Assembly (NCBI GenBank): GCA_937989585.1
Contig: CALKRW010000065.1
Span: 62,001 to 126,000, forward strand
Source: an uncultured Porphyromonadaceae bacterium
Lineage (GTDB): Bacteria; Bacteroidota; Bacteroidia; Bacteroidales; Muribaculaceae
Direction of reading: 5' to 3'
DNA length: 64,000 nt
The position numbers and the translations under genes are program-made. Positions within the stretch are counted from its first letter, which is position 1. Each line of letters starts with the position of its first letter. The notes beneath the pieces were generated by a model. The model searched no databases and had not been told where the DNA came from. It saw only the letters and a list, made by a program, of their open reading frames with translations. Positions 27,979 through 38,223 of this stretch are shown piece after piece.

Positions 27979-28782
27979 ATGAACAGACTATTTATGATGC
28001 CTGTCAGGCATGTATCAAGGAGAACGCTAAAGAGATTGTTTGCAGGTACAGCATTGGCCATGGGGATGCTAAGCGCGACCGCACAAGTCAATGTACAGCT
28101 GCATTACGATTTCGGCCGTATGATGAATCCGCACAGCGAAAAGGACCGCCAGCAGGTGACAGCGACGCTCGAGCAGTTCCGTCCCGACCGTCTTGGCAGT
28201 ACATTCTACTTCGTGGACTTTGACTTCTACAGCAAGGGCATGAAAGGGGCGTATGTCGAGTTCGCGCGCGAGTTCAACATCCGGAATGGCCTGGCAGCCC
28301 ATATAGAATATAACGGCGGCCTGACATCGGGCCACTCGTCGGAATACGGAAGTCAGTTCCAGCATTGCCTACTTGTTGGTCCGGCCTACAACCTCGCAAG
28401 CAAGGACTTCAAACGCACACTCAGTCTTCAGGCAATGTACAAACAGTATTTCGAGGGACAGGACAACAAGGCTTATCCAAGTTTTCAGGTGACAGGAGTT
28501 TGGGGGCTGACTTTCGGAAGAGACGACATGTTCACCTTCAGCGGATTCGTAGATATATGGCGTGACCGCCGCGCAAGCGACGGTCACATAAGCCTTACGG
28601 TATGTTCGGAACCGCAGTTCTGGTTCAATCTAGACAGCCTGAAAGGAGTGTCGGGAACAGGACTGAGTCTCGGTACCGAGGTCGAGGTCAGCAACAACTT
28701 CATCGTGCCCGCCGAAGGTCACCGCACTTTCTTCTGCAACCCGACGCTGGCCGTGAAGTGGACGATGGGCAATCCTTTCTGA
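27979..28782 (+). CDS. DUF5020-type outer-membrane protein
   Basis: The 267-residue product has an N-terminal arginine-rich start followed by a signal sequence (about residues 20-36, ending ATAQ) and a run of amphipathic strands (for example TFYFVDFDFYSKGMKGAYVEFAREFNI), matching the DUF5020 family of Bacteroidetes, which looks like a 12-strand barrel related to nucleoside channels. Function is not established. Its TGA stop abuts the opposing stop of the DUF4450 gene; the two together read TGATCA. Confidence 0.8.
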   Translation: MNRLFMMPVRHVSRRTLKRLFAGTALAMGMLSATAQVNVQLHYDFGRMMNPHSEKDRQQVTATLEQFRPDRLGSTFYFVDFDFYSKGMKGAYVEFAREFNIRNGLAAHIEYNGGLTSGHSSEYGSQFQHCLLVGPAYNLASKDFKRTLSLQAMYKQYFEGQDNKAYPSFQVTGVWGLTFGRDDMFTFSGFVDIWRDRRASDGHISLTVCSEPQFWFNLDSLKGVSGTGLSLGTEVEVSNNFIVPAEGHRTFFCNPTLAVKWTMGNPF

Positions 28783-31700
28783 TCAGGGACGCTGAAGCGT
28801 GACGGCCATAATGCCGATGACAACATCGGGTGACATCGTCTCGAGCGTCAGCGATGCCAGAGGACGTAGCGGGTCAACGGGAATGTCAAGAAGACAGGCC
28901 GCGCCGCCGGGAATTGTCCGGCGGTCGGCCTTCGGTTTTTTCTCAGCGGGGTTGGTCGAGATATAGAAGCCGTTGGCGTCCCTGTCGCCCTTATCACCGA
29001 GACCGAGGGCCTCAAACAGATTCGCGCTGACAAGGCCGCTTCCCAAGTGCAGACGCTGTAGTCCTGAATCCGCGCCCTTGGCAAAAGCATAGGCATCGCT
29101 GTAATAATCCTGCTCTATGGGAGCGAAATTGAAAGGAGGAATCAGAGGAACAACCGTCTCGTCCGAACCGTCTGCGTAACGAATACGAATGACGGCGTTC
29201 TCGATGTTGGCCTGCATGTGGTTTGTCGAACCGGCGAGCAGGAGGTAGATATGTTCTGCCTTGCCATCAAGAGGCACTGAAACCGAATCGGGATAATTGT
29301 CCCAAAGGGTCGTGTAGGCAATGTTGTGTCCTTCAGAAGGCATAGCGAAAGACACACCTGAAGGAGTAGTCAGCGGCCCTCTGCTGAGGATACTGCGCAA
29401 AGTGCTGTCGTTAATCTCTGCGGTAATATCAGGGTGGCACCACTCACCTATACCCTGCCTGGGAATCTGGAGGGTGGTTACAGAAGGACGCGGAGAAAGA
29501 TATTCATTGTTGAATATATCAGAGACATTGGCGTTATAGCTACCTGTCAGATCTACGGTCTCACATTTGCCTGACTTAACATCATCAAAACCGCCTGTAA
29601 GGGCAACGCCATTCTCAGTCGAGACAGCGGCGACTTCAGGCAGCCACCATGAGATGTCACCGTCCTTGACCTGGGTAAAGTTTACCGGGCCTTCGGCTCG
29701 GGTGAGACCGGTCGGGTGAGGAACAAGTTTCGAAGTACCCTTGATGACGATGTCAAGTTCAGGGTCTGTACCTGCCTCTATTGAAATTCTCGGCATACCG
29801 ATAGAGTTCTCGGCACTTGCCCAGACCGCAGGCTTGCCGTTGACGGTCACTGCGTCGACTGAAGTCACAGGGACAGTCAGGACAAGGGGAACGGTCCGCC
29901 CATTCTTCATATAACGGTTGGAGACATGATAAGCAGTGGTGTTGCCATCGCGCCTGAATGAATAGGAAATGTCAGGAAGGTCGACAGAGGCCGAATCCCA
30001 ATCGGACGGGAAACCCGGGACTAAAGAGACTCTTGCATCGGATGACAGCAGATCAGGGCGGATTCCGAAGAGACCTTCGGTCAGAGCACGGCTCCAGACA
30101 CCCACAGGATCGGCGAAATCGCGGTAACATTCGCCGCGAGCGGCATCGTAGTAACTGATCTGACCGAAATTCAATGGCGACGCGCCAAGATACATATTGT
30201 CTGCAACAACTCCCTTCATCAGCGCGTATGCCTCGTCGGCACGTCCGGCCTGCCAATAGGCAAGGGCTGTATGAATGACCTCGGCGATAGCGACATTGTT
30301 TATACTCCAGGAATATGGCTTCCAGTCAGTCGTCGATATCGTAAACAGATCTTTTTCCATTCCCTCTCCAACAACCGGAATGCGTGGTATGACGCTATCG
30401 ACGTAGACTGTAGCGGCATAATTGCGGAACGGGTCAGCGATCTCGGAATCAACAGCATGGTAGACTGTCCACAAGGCAGCCGACGGATGGAGTCGCTTAT
30501 GACCGCCATATTCGCGATATTCGGCCCAATGTCCCTTCTCGGGAACCCAGAGCACACTGTCGATGGCACGGCCAATGGCCAATGCCTCATCGCGATATGG
30601 CTCAGGATCCTCGCCAATGGCCTCGGCAACCTGAGCCGCCAGAGTGTTGGCGAAACAGTTATATGCCGAAGAATGGGTCACAGGTCCTCCGCCGTAATAC
30701 AGGGCATCACTCGCCCAGATACAGCAATTCGCATCGTAAAGGTGGTCACCGTCCGGATCGAAATTCAGTTTTTCCCAAGCGAGATGCCTCTTCACGACAG
30801 GGAAAAGAGAACGCATGGCCGAGGTATCGCCAGTAGCACGAAAGTGGCGCATCATGGCGTCGATATAGACCAGGTTCATGTCGTAGTGCGACATCTCTTC
30901 AGTGTTGCCAGGTCGACGGCATATGTAGCCGTTGCTGTACATCGGTGTTCCCCACTTATGAACACCACGCGCCAGATTCTTGGCCGTATCCTGCTGCGGA
31001 TGAGGGAATATAGCCGGACGGTCGACAATCTGGTTACGGGCGTAGGTATTGAAGTGCACAAGCGCACGGTCATGACGGCCTATCGCGTCGCCGACATAGG
31101 CTCCGCGCCAGCCAAGATGGGGAGTGCGCCAGCCTATAGAGCCATGCAGCCATGCGTTGCCTCCCCAGATGCCGTCAGCCGCAACCGCCAGGGCACCCGC
31201 AATGGGATTCAGGAATGAATCGGGGGTAGAAAAACGGAATGTGGAGGTCAGTTCGGAACGTTCCTTCTCGGCCTTCGCAAGAAGCTCCGCACCATTTCCC
31301 GATGGGAGATCTCCCTTAGGGGAAAGTACAATGTACTTCGTCTGGCCCGGCTTAAGTTGAATCGTGCCCTCATAATACGGAGTAGCAGTAATAGTGTACG
31401 ACCTGGCCGGAATCAACAGCGAAATATGCCTACGTTCCTTCTTGCCGTACTCAATTGTGACCTTATCCTTGTTCACCTTATATATATTGCCTGCGCAATA
31501 CTCTGGCCTGAGGTCAAAGCAGGTCGGATCGTCGACGCCGAGGTCTCCCTCACGGTGAAATTTCTTGTCTGCGACACCACCGAAACGAACCGGAATGTCG
31601 ACCGTCCTGGAATTGGTATTATGTATGGCCCAGACGGCGAAATCAGTGTCACGGCCGACCTGGACCTCAACGGTCACCCCACCCTGCTCATAGTCCATGC

Positions 31701-31974
31701 GCCCAGGCGTGTACCGGGCGATGCAGTCACCGGCAGGCAGAGTCAGGCGAAGATTACCTCCCATACGGGGGAGATAGACACCAAACTCAGGCATGTCGGA
31801 GCAATCGACACGGAAACCGGAATGCGCACCGTAGAGTCCACGGTTGAAACGGGCCTGACCATTGACCGCGACAGCGGATAGTCCATCTGGACGGTAATGC
31901 GCCGGCCGCATCCCGGCATTAAGCATGAATAAAGTCTGGGATAGGAATAATAAGACTATACCGATTCGAAACAT
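28783..31974 (-). CDS. DUF4450-domain protein, putative glycoside hydrolase
   Basis: The 1063-residue exported protein (signal peptide about 1-21) begins with the DUF4450 region (MRPAHYRPDG..RFNRGLYGAH). A central (alpha/alpha)6 toroid follows (about 300-650, with WRTPHLGWRGAYVGDA and TTDWKPYSWSINNVA), then C-terminal beta-sandwich domains. DUF4450 proteins occur in pectin and rhamnogalacturonan loci of Bacteroides; I know of no settled activity. The clustering with GH105 and GH106 suggests action on a rhamnogalacturonan side chain or oligosaccharide (inference). It is the last gene of the minus-strand pectin cluster, 44 bases after the preceding stop. Confidence 0.8.
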   Translation of the reverse strand: MFRIGIVLLFLSQTLFMLNAGMRPAHYRPDGLSAVAVNGQARFNRGLYGAHSGFRVDCSDMPEFGVYLPRMGGNLRLTLPAGDCIARYTPGRMDYEQGGVTVEVQVGRDTDFAVWAIHNTNSRTVDIPVRFGGVADKKFHREGDLGVDDPTCFDLRPEYCAGNIYKVNKDKVTIEYGKKERRHISLLIPARSYTITATPYYEGTIQLKPGQTKYIVLSPKGDLPSGNGAELLAKAEKERSELTSTFRFSTPDSFLNPIAGALAVAADGIWGGNAWLHGSIGWRTPHLGWRGAYVGDAIGRHDRALVHFNTYARNQIVDRPAIFPHPQQDTAKNLARGVHKWGTPMYSNGYICRRPGNTEEMSHYDMNLVYIDAMMRHFRATGDTSAMRSLFPVVKRHLAWEKLNFDPDGDHLYDANCCIWASDALYYGGGPVTHSSAYNCFANTLAAQVAEAIGEDPEPYRDEALAIGRAIDSVLWVPEKGHWAEYREYGGHKRLHPSAALWTVYHAVDSEIADPFRNYAATVYVDSVIPRIPVVGEGMEKDLFTISTTDWKPYSWSINNVAIAEVIHTALAYWQAGRADEAYALMKGVVADNMYLGASPLNFGQISYYDAARGECYRDFADPVGVWSRALTEGLFGIRPDLLSSDARVSLVPGFPSDWDSASVDLPDISYSFRRDGNTTAYHVSNRYMKNGRTVPLVLTVPVTSVDAVTVNGKPAVWASAENSIGMPRISIEAGTDPELDIVIKGTSKLVPHPTGLTRAEGPVNFTQVKDGDISWWLPEVAAVSTENGVALTGGFDDVKSGKCETVDLTGSYNANVSDIFNNEYLSPRPSVTTLQIPRQGIGEWCHPDITAEINDSTLRSILSRGPLTTPSGVSFAMPSEGHNIAYTTLWDNYPDSVSVPLDGKAEHIYLLLAGSTNHMQANIENAVIRIRYADGSDETVVPLIPPFNFAPIEQDYYSDAYAFAKGADSGLQRLHLGSGLVSANLFEALGLGDKGDRDANGFYISTNPAEKKPKADRRTIPGGAACLLDIPVDPLRPLASLTLETMSPDVVIGIMAVTLQRP

Positions 31975-32018
31975 ATTAATGTCTATGTGGTGAAAGAAAT
32001 CTTAGAATTGTCAGATGA

Positions 32019-34112
32019 TCAGGGAAGAGGCTTGATGCCTTCCCACTTCACGTTCCACTTACCGTTTTTCGGGAAGCCTGGATTGACTTCCTTATTGCCA
32101 TCCCAACCGGCTGTCATCAGAGCCACAGCGGTAAGCAGACCGCCGTTACCGGGAAGATAGCAGCGAAGACGGCCGTCCTGATAGTTGTGGCCATTGGGAA
32201 GATAGGTGTTGGTGCGCTGATCCATCAGCAGAGCGTTTACGGCCTTTTCGGGATGACCCAGACGTGTCGCGTTCATGGCTGTTGTCGGGAAATCCCAGCC
32301 CCAGGTCTCGTCCCAGTTCCAGTTGGAATAAACCCAGTCGAAGGTATTGTCCATGATGTCGGGTTTCTCGAGACCGCTTGAAGGCAGTACGCCGACAGCC
32401 GCGAGCACAGCCATGTGGTCGGAAGTCAGACGTATGTTCGAATATGTGTCAGTAGCATTTTCGGCGGCGAGATAGAGGCTGTCCCTGGATGCAAGAGGCG
32501 AAAGGCCATCGATAATCTCATCCCAGAGGGCGACACGCGGCTCACCCTTGCGCTCACGCCATTTCTGGGCAGTCTGGAGCGCGAAGTGCCAGTATGAGAG
32601 TTCGAAAGGAGGATTGACTGTAGTTGAAGCCTTGAGGGTTTCCTGAGCGGGTATACAACCACGGAGAATCCAGCGGCCAGTCGAATCCTTCTCGGCAAAA
32701 TCGGCCATGAACTCGGCGGTGCCCTGAACGAGAGGATAATATTTGTCAATCACGGCAGAATCGTTATCCGCACGATAGGCGAGTTCTGCAAGATAAATCA
32801 GATGAGGCTGCTGCCAGATGAGGAATGAGCCGACACTCGAAGGTGCTTCCTTGCCCGAAGGGTCGGTCATCTTCATCCAACGCAGACCCTTGAAACCCTG
32901 TCGGGCGGCAATGTCGCGGGCCACATCCTCTACCTCATGATACCAAGGCAAAGTACGGTTGAGCAGGTCCTCGTGACCGTATAGAGCGAACTGGGCCTGA
33001 TGCCACCATATCATCTCCATGTGGAACTTGCCGAACCACGAATTGTAAGTAAGGCCAGTCTCCTGAGGAGGAGTATCACCGGCACACTGTATGGCAAGAA
33101 GATATTGCGAAAGGACAACACGACGCTCGAGTTCCTTGGCCCGGGGGTCAGTGCAATCACTGAAATCAACGACACCGCCTTTTGTCCAGAAATCCTTCCA
33201 ATAATCTGCCGAGGATTTTTTTACCTCATCAAGAGGAAGGTTCGCGGCAAGCGGTTCAGACGTGGAATACTGGGCCGTAATGCTCCAATTGTCAGAACCC
33301 GGAGTCAGAACAAATGTATTTCGGCCCTGCATGGCAATCTTTGCTTTTCCGGTCCAGGTCAATGAAACATAATATGTTGTTGAGTCCAGAGTATGACGGA
33401 GTATTGCCGAATTACGGGTAGACTTTACAATCTCGGTAAGATGCGAGTCGTCTTTCGTCCAGTCGCAGCCATCATCGCAATGCTTTCCGGTGGGATAAGG
33501 CAAACGTAAAGCCACCGGTGTCCTGTTGGGGTTGGAGATGGATGCGGCGAATTCGTCAATGTTCGGATCAACATAAGAACGGACGGAAACGGGTTTGCCG
33601 TTAAGTTTGTAATCGGAACGAATCTCACCTCTCCACATGTCAAGTGTCTGGTCGATATCAGTAATCGATGCTGGATTCAGACCCAGGAAGCCTAAAGCGC
33701 CAAGATGCAGGCGATGCGGGTTCACACGGTACCAGTCAGAGGCAAATTTGTTTCGAGAATTGTCCTTGTACTGGATTGCATACAGTTCCTCTCTGCCTCG
33801 GCCAAAATCATAGGCACGCAGGGTTTCCTCAAACTTATAGTTTTCAGGATTTGCGAAACTGTGCCAACCCCAGTCGGACTGTGTGCCAAGAGGAACACCC
33901 TTGCTGTACAGTTCGGGGAAGGACTGCAGGCCAGTGACATCGACCGTAACGGCAAAGCCGCCGTTTCCTACAGAAAGCGAGGCAAGTGTATCGATTGATG
34001 TAACGTGAGGATTATTCCGCTCGACCAGAGCGTAGCGGTCGATTTTTCCGTCTGCAAAACATGTTCCCGAAACGAGGACAAGTGTCGCCAGAGATATATT
34101 CTTTAGTTTCAT
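32019..34112 (-). CDS. Six-hairpin glycosidase-like protein
   Basis: This 697-residue exported protein (signal peptide about 1-20, ending CFAD) has an N-terminal beta-super-sandwich (about 25-300) and an (alpha/alpha)6-type catalytic domain (about 310-660) with conserved aromatic and acidic clusters, such as GKFHMEMIWWHQAQFALYG and WNWDETWGWDFPTTAMNA. This layout is shared by GH65/GH94-like and related families; I cannot assign one. It sits between GH105 and DUF4450 genes with short gaps (60 and 44 bases), so a role in pectin oligosaccharide breakdown is likely. Confidence 0.78.
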   Translation of the reverse strand: MKLKNISLATLVLVSGTCFADGKIDRYALVERNNPHVTSIDTLASLSVGNGGFAVTVDVTGLQSFPELYSKGVPLGTQSDWGWHSFANPENYKFEETLRAYDFGRGREELYAIQYKDNSRNKFASDWYRVNPHRLHLGALGFLGLNPASITDIDQTLDMWRGEIRSDYKLNGKPVSVRSYVDPNIDEFAASISNPNRTPVALRLPYPTGKHCDDGCDWTKDDSHLTEIVKSTRNSAILRHTLDSTTYYVSLTWTGKAKIAMQGRNTFVLTPGSDNWSITAQYSTSEPLAANLPLDEVKKSSADYWKDFWTKGGVVDFSDCTDPRAKELERRVVLSQYLLAIQCAGDTPPQETGLTYNSWFGKFHMEMIWWHQAQFALYGHEDLLNRTLPWYHEVEDVARDIAARQGFKGLRWMKMTDPSGKEAPSSVGSFLIWQQPHLIYLAELAYRADNDSAVIDKYYPLVQGTAEFMADFAEKDSTGRWILRGCIPAQETLKASTTVNPPFELSYWHFALQTAQKWRERKGEPRVALWDEIIDGLSPLASRDSLYLAAENATDTYSNIRLTSDHMAVLAAVGVLPSSGLEKPDIMDNTFDWVYSNWNWDETWGWDFPTTAMNATRLGHPEKAVNALLMDQRTNTYLPNGHNYQDGRLRCYLPGNGGLLTAVALMTAGWDGNKEVNPGFPKNGKWNVKWEGIKPLP

Positions 34113-34172
34113 GATGAACTAGAAATCAAAGTTTTTTAAGGTTAGGAATTTTGTTGTTCAATACAAGGAGAT

Positions 34173-35327
34173 TCAGTCCAGTTTGTAGACTTCTGTTCCG
34201 GCAAGAAGGAAGCAACCGGTTCCGTAGTCGTCGAAATCAGGCTTGGAATCGTAAGCGACGGGCTGACCGTCCTTGGGCTCCTTGCCTGTTCCCTGAACAT
34301 ATCCCAGATAACCGTTGGGGTGAACCGCGTCATTGACCATGGCGTTCCATGACTTGGCGATAATCGGCATATATTTGGCACGGTCAAGAATACCGTGACG
34401 CACACCCCAAGCCATGCCATAGACAAAGAGAGCGGTGCCTGTGATTTCCTTGCCCCCGAAGTTCGATGGGTCGTGCATGCTGACATTCCAGAAACCGTCC
34501 TCACGCATACATTTGACGGCGGCCGCACACATGTCCTGAAGATCCTTCACATAGACCGCACGGTGGGGATCGTCTGCCGGAATCTCGTCAAGAACGCGCA
34601 CGAGTGCGGCTACTACCCAGCCGTTGCCACGGCTCCAGTAAAGGTTCTTCCCGTTAGGCTCCTTGTAAGGCGGCACGAAATCCTTGTCTCGCCACCACAG
34701 ACCGTCCTTCTGGTTGTAAAGACCTCCTGCGAGTTGGTTACGTGTGTACTCGTACATCTTCCATGCCTTTTCGTTATAACGTGGATCACCTGTCACGCTG
34801 GACAGTTTTGCCAGCAGAGGCATACCCATCTGGATGGCGTCGATCCATGTCCAGTCATCGACCTGGGGCGTATTGACAAGCATATTCATGCAGGCCTTGG
34901 ACTTGGTGAGCATCTTCGGCTCACCGGCAAGTCTATACATATCGACATAGGCCTGTCCGCAGGCATAGTTGTCAGCATTGCGAGTGTATGTCTCGCCACG
35001 GCGCATATCCCAGTTGAATCCATCTCCCCACTTATATACGTAATCGTAATAGCGGTTGTCTGGATAAATCGAATACAGAGCCATGAGACCCTCAAAATAG
35101 ACGGCACGCGTCCATAGATTTGCCTCATACACTCTCTTGCGGCCCCAATAAGGTATTCCCAGGAGTGGATCAGGGTGATTCTTCAGGTAATAATCGTTTA
35201 CCGTAATCAGAGTCTTTAGGATGTCGGCACGCGGAGGCAGTTTGTCCGACACCTCGGCAGTTTTTGCGGAAACCGACGCCGGGATAAGCATCAGTACAGC
35301 AAGAATAGATAGTGCAAGTTTCTTCAT
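34173..35327 (-). CDS. GH105 unsaturated rhamnogalacturonyl/glucuronyl hydrolase
   Basis: The 384-residue protein has a signal peptide (residues 1-21, ending VSAK) and an (alpha/alpha)6 barrel. Family motifs include GDGFNWDMRRGETYTRNADNY pieces, the conserved ADNYACGQAYVDMY aspartate region, WTWIDAIQMGMP and SRGNGWVVAAL. GH105/GH88 enzymes remove the unsaturated uronic acid that pectin or rhamnogalacturonan lyases leave at the non-reducing end, fitting the PL1 lyase encoded in this cluster. Probably periplasmic. Confidence 0.92.
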   Translation of the reverse strand: MKKLALSILAVLMLIPASVSAKTAEVSDKLPPRADILKTLITVNDYYLKNHPDPLLGIPYWGRKRVYEANLWTRAVYFEGLMALYSIYPDNRYYDYVYKWGDGFNWDMRRGETYTRNADNYACGQAYVDMYRLAGEPKMLTKSKACMNMLVNTPQVDDWTWIDAIQMGMPLLAKLSSVTGDPRYNEKAWKMYEYTRNQLAGGLYNQKDGLWWRDKDFVPPYKEPNGKNLYWSRGNGWVVAALVRVLDEIPADDPHRAVYVKDLQDMCAAAVKCMREDGFWNVSMHDPSNFGGKEITGTALFVYGMAWGVRHGILDRAKYMPIIAKSWNAMVNDAVHPNGYLGYVQGTGKEPKDGQPVAYDSKPDFDDYGTGCFLLAGTEVYKLD

Positions 35328-35363
35328 GTTATATTATTTTTATTGATTTTTCAAAAGGATATA

Positions 35364-38174
35364 TTAAAGATTTCTCATGGGTATGAGCCTTACCGTGGAA
35401 TTAAGTCCCGAAGGCACGACATCCCAGTCACCGAAACTGAATTCGCGGGCATTAGTGACACTGGCAATATTAGCGTTCTTGAATATGCGCCACTCGACCC
35501 CACGGCGCTCGTAATCGGCTATGCGGTTGGCATCAAGGTTTGTCACGTCAATATCTATTGTATTCTTTCCGGGGCGTAGGAATGAACCGATGGATAAACG
35601 GAAAGGAACACACCATGCCGTACCGGCATACTGTCCGTTGACATAAACCCGGGCAGTCTCACGAACGTCACCTAGGTCAATCACCCAGTCATCCGCGACA
35701 ACTCCCGACGGCATCTCGAAGGTATTGGAGTATCGTCCAGTCCCACTGTTGACCTTCATGACTGAATCAGGCAGACTGGTCCATGCTGTCAGAGTATCGG
35801 TATTGAAAACACCAGCGACATGAGGATTGCTTCGTGTAAAAGATATTCTCCACCCATGGTCAAGAGCAACAGGTTCTCCGGCCACTTCCTGATAAATCCA
35901 TGGGGTGCCGGATTCTAATTCAGGATAAGTCTTCAACAGAAGTGTCTCGCCCGGTTCAAGTTTAAGTCTGACCTCTGCTTTACCGGAAACATTCTGACGC
36001 AAATCGGCCATTCCTGATTTTCCTGTCAGTGGATCGAAAATGACGGCGGATTCTGCCGGCGTGGCCAGTTCTGCCCAGCCATCGAAAGGCCTGTTGCACA
36101 GCAGAGACAGGAAATAGTTGTATCCGCCCGCTTCGTTACGGCGCCGGATCATGCTCACGCCACTCTTGCGCAAAGGCTCAGCCATGACACCGGAAAAAGC
36201 AAGCGCCCCGGCAAAATCAGGAGCGAGAACAATTCTGCCTTTGCCGAAATCAACGACTTCAACACTGTCAATTGTTTTGGACGCAGAGACCGGAATCTTT
36301 GAGATTATGTCTGAAAACTCCTTTCGTCTGGATTCTATTTTCCCAAGGCCGGGGACATCCTGTGGAAGATTACCTACGAATATCAGCGAGGCGCCCCCGG
36401 AAGCCATGTCCAGCAATTTACGCAGAGTCTCAGGCTGCATCAGTCGTGTCGGCGGCACTATGACCGCACGGTAGTTGTTACCGCCACGCGATAGTATGCG
36501 TCCGTCGGACTGAACCGAAAGCGAGTCAATCAGGGCGTCCGAAAGATAATCCAAATCATAGCCCTCGGCAATAATGTCATTTACAGCCTTTTTAACGCCA
36601 GGCATTGTCTTGTACATGCTGTGTATGGCGAACATCAGGTACGGTTTATTCTGTACGTTGTTCCACAAATCCTCAATAGGAAAATATAGCAGAAAATCCG
36701 TATCCGGGTGTCCTGCTGAAAGGAAGGCCTGATTGCGTGTAAGATATTTCATCAAGCCTGGAGTATCTTCCCATAGAGCATTGGTCGGCGACATATTGAT
36801 GGAGGCGTAGAACAGCCATCCGGGGAACTCAACGTCTTTAGGCGAGTATGGCGCACCGTGGAAATATATGTGGTTTACACCCGATGTCAACATCTGGTCC
36901 AGTTCGGGTTTGGCGCGAGACAGCGAGGTACGGAAATGTTCGGTCAGCCATGTTAGGCTCTCTGCAGAAGTCAGCGGCTTGCCGGCAATGTGCGCGGCTG
37001 ATGATGCGAATTTGAGAACCGCTGGGTCGGCATCGCTCGGACGGGATGGACCGGGGTCTGCAAGTCCGGGGATGTCAAAGTCGCTCATGCCAAACGACTC
37101 GATTTCCGGAATATCGACGGCGGCGTACAGGTCAAGTATATTGGCGGGCGAACCATGGCTCTGATTACGTATCCTCGCTCCGTGACTATGCGCCCAGTCG
37201 TTCCAGACCCTGGTGAAATTCTCATATAGAATCCGCCCAAGTGTACGGCGGTAGTCCGCGAGTACACGACCGCGCAAATCCTTATCTTTGGTTATTGTAG
37301 TGTCGCCAATCAGTTCGGGGATGTATTCCTCGAGTTTATATCCGTTGTCTTTATGGAATTCATCAAGAAGGTTCCCGCTCCAGTCTGAACCGTATACCTC
37401 AAACGAGTCGTTAAAAAAGGTATTGGGTATAATGCCGTCCCGACCGGCAAATGCACGATCGAAGCGTGAAAGGTAATTCTTGATGGCTAACGAATCATAG
37501 TGATTGACTACAAGGCCCTCGCCACCCGGCGCAGCACGTTTCACCTGCTGGAAAGTGCGTCCCATGAATATCGCATAAATTTTCCAGTCGCGGCCTTTGG
37601 GTGCGCGCCATTTGAGAATGCCTTTTTTGGAATCAAAATATCGAGTGATGTCTTCCCGGCGATTTCCGCTTACAGCCATTACGCGCTGAAGGACGGCGAC
37701 AGGCGGCTGCCTGGCGTCCCTGACTTTGAGCGGTTCTTCCAGTTTCTTGCCGCCTTCAAGATTCCATGATTCCACAATCAGTTTCGGAGCACTGTCGTCC
37801 ACTGTCACTTCGGGGCCTCCGAATGGCCATCCTGTACCGTTGTTCATGTCAACCTGCAGTCCAAGCCTGCGGGCCTCGTCCGTAACATGACCCAGCATAT
37901 CCATCCATCTTGACGATAGATACTGTATATCATTACTCTCGTTACCCTTAACACCATATATAGGTGTGATTTCAACACCGCCAAGGCCTTTTCGGGCAAA
38001 CTCCTCGAGGTTATATGTCAGGCCAGTGGAATCAACGGCACTTCCATGCCACCACCAGCGCACAAATGGCCTGTTCTCGATTGTTTCCGGGTACCAGTCT
38101 GTCACACCTGCAAGCGCCGGACCGACAGAAGCGGCTATAGCCAAAGCAAGAGAATAAACCTTTGAGTTTCTCAT
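35364..38174 (-). CDS. GH106-type alpha-L-rhamnosidase
   Basis: I start at the ATG at 38174 (MRNSKVYS) rather than the TTG three codons upstream; a signal peptide follows. The roughly 936-residue protein shows the GH106 layout: NRPFVRWWWHGSAVD and GLGGVEITPIYG near the start of a TIM barrel, MNNGTGWPFGGPEVT, a long barrel region (to about 600), and C-terminal beta-sandwich with a carbohydrate-binding look (YVNGQYAGTAWCVPF). Such enzymes remove alpha-L-rhamnose from rhamnogalacturonan. A TAATTTTG (-7-like) lies at 38210-38203 on this strand, suggesting an internal promoter. Confidence 0.9.
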   Translation of the reverse strand: MRNSKVYSLALAIAASVGPALAGVTDWYPETIENRPFVRWWWHGSAVDSTGLTYNLEEFARKGLGGVEITPIYGVKGNESNDIQYLSSRWMDMLGHVTDEARRLGLQVDMNNGTGWPFGGPEVTVDDSAPKLIVESWNLEGGKKLEEPLKVRDARQPPVAVLQRVMAVSGNRREDITRYFDSKKGILKWRAPKGRDWKIYAIFMGRTFQQVKRAAPGGEGLVVNHYDSLAIKNYLSRFDRAFAGRDGIIPNTFFNDSFEVYGSDWSGNLLDEFHKDNGYKLEEYIPELIGDTTITKDKDLRGRVLADYRRTLGRILYENFTRVWNDWAHSHGARIRNQSHGSPANILDLYAAVDIPEIESFGMSDFDIPGLADPGPSRPSDADPAVLKFASSAAHIAGKPLTSAESLTWLTEHFRTSLSRAKPELDQMLTSGVNHIYFHGAPYSPKDVEFPGWLFYASINMSPTNALWEDTPGLMKYLTRNQAFLSAGHPDTDFLLYFPIEDLWNNVQNKPYLMFAIHSMYKTMPGVKKAVNDIIAEGYDLDYLSDALIDSLSVQSDGRILSRGGNNYRAVIVPPTRLMQPETLRKLLDMASGGASLIFVGNLPQDVPGLGKIESRRKEFSDIISKIPVSASKTIDSVEVVDFGKGRIVLAPDFAGALAFSGVMAEPLRKSGVSMIRRRNEAGGYNYFLSLLCNRPFDGWAELATPAESAVIFDPLTGKSGMADLRQNVSGKAEVRLKLEPGETLLLKTYPELESGTPWIYQEVAGEPVALDHGWRISFTRSNPHVAGVFNTDTLTAWTSLPDSVMKVNSGTGRYSNTFEMPSGVVADDWVIDLGDVRETARVYVNGQYAGTAWCVPFRLSIGSFLRPGKNTIDIDVTNLDANRIADYERRGVEWRIFKNANIASVTNAREFSFGDWDVVPSGLNSTVRLIPMRNL

Positions 38175-38223
38175 GTCTAACAATTGGTTATGGGTTTATT
38201 TGCAAAATTACGAATTTTTTCAA

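Noticed and set aside
30271..31218. A 315-codon plus-strand open frame inside the DUF4450 gene
   Set aside because: Shadow of the minus-strand gene; no domain or signal recognised.
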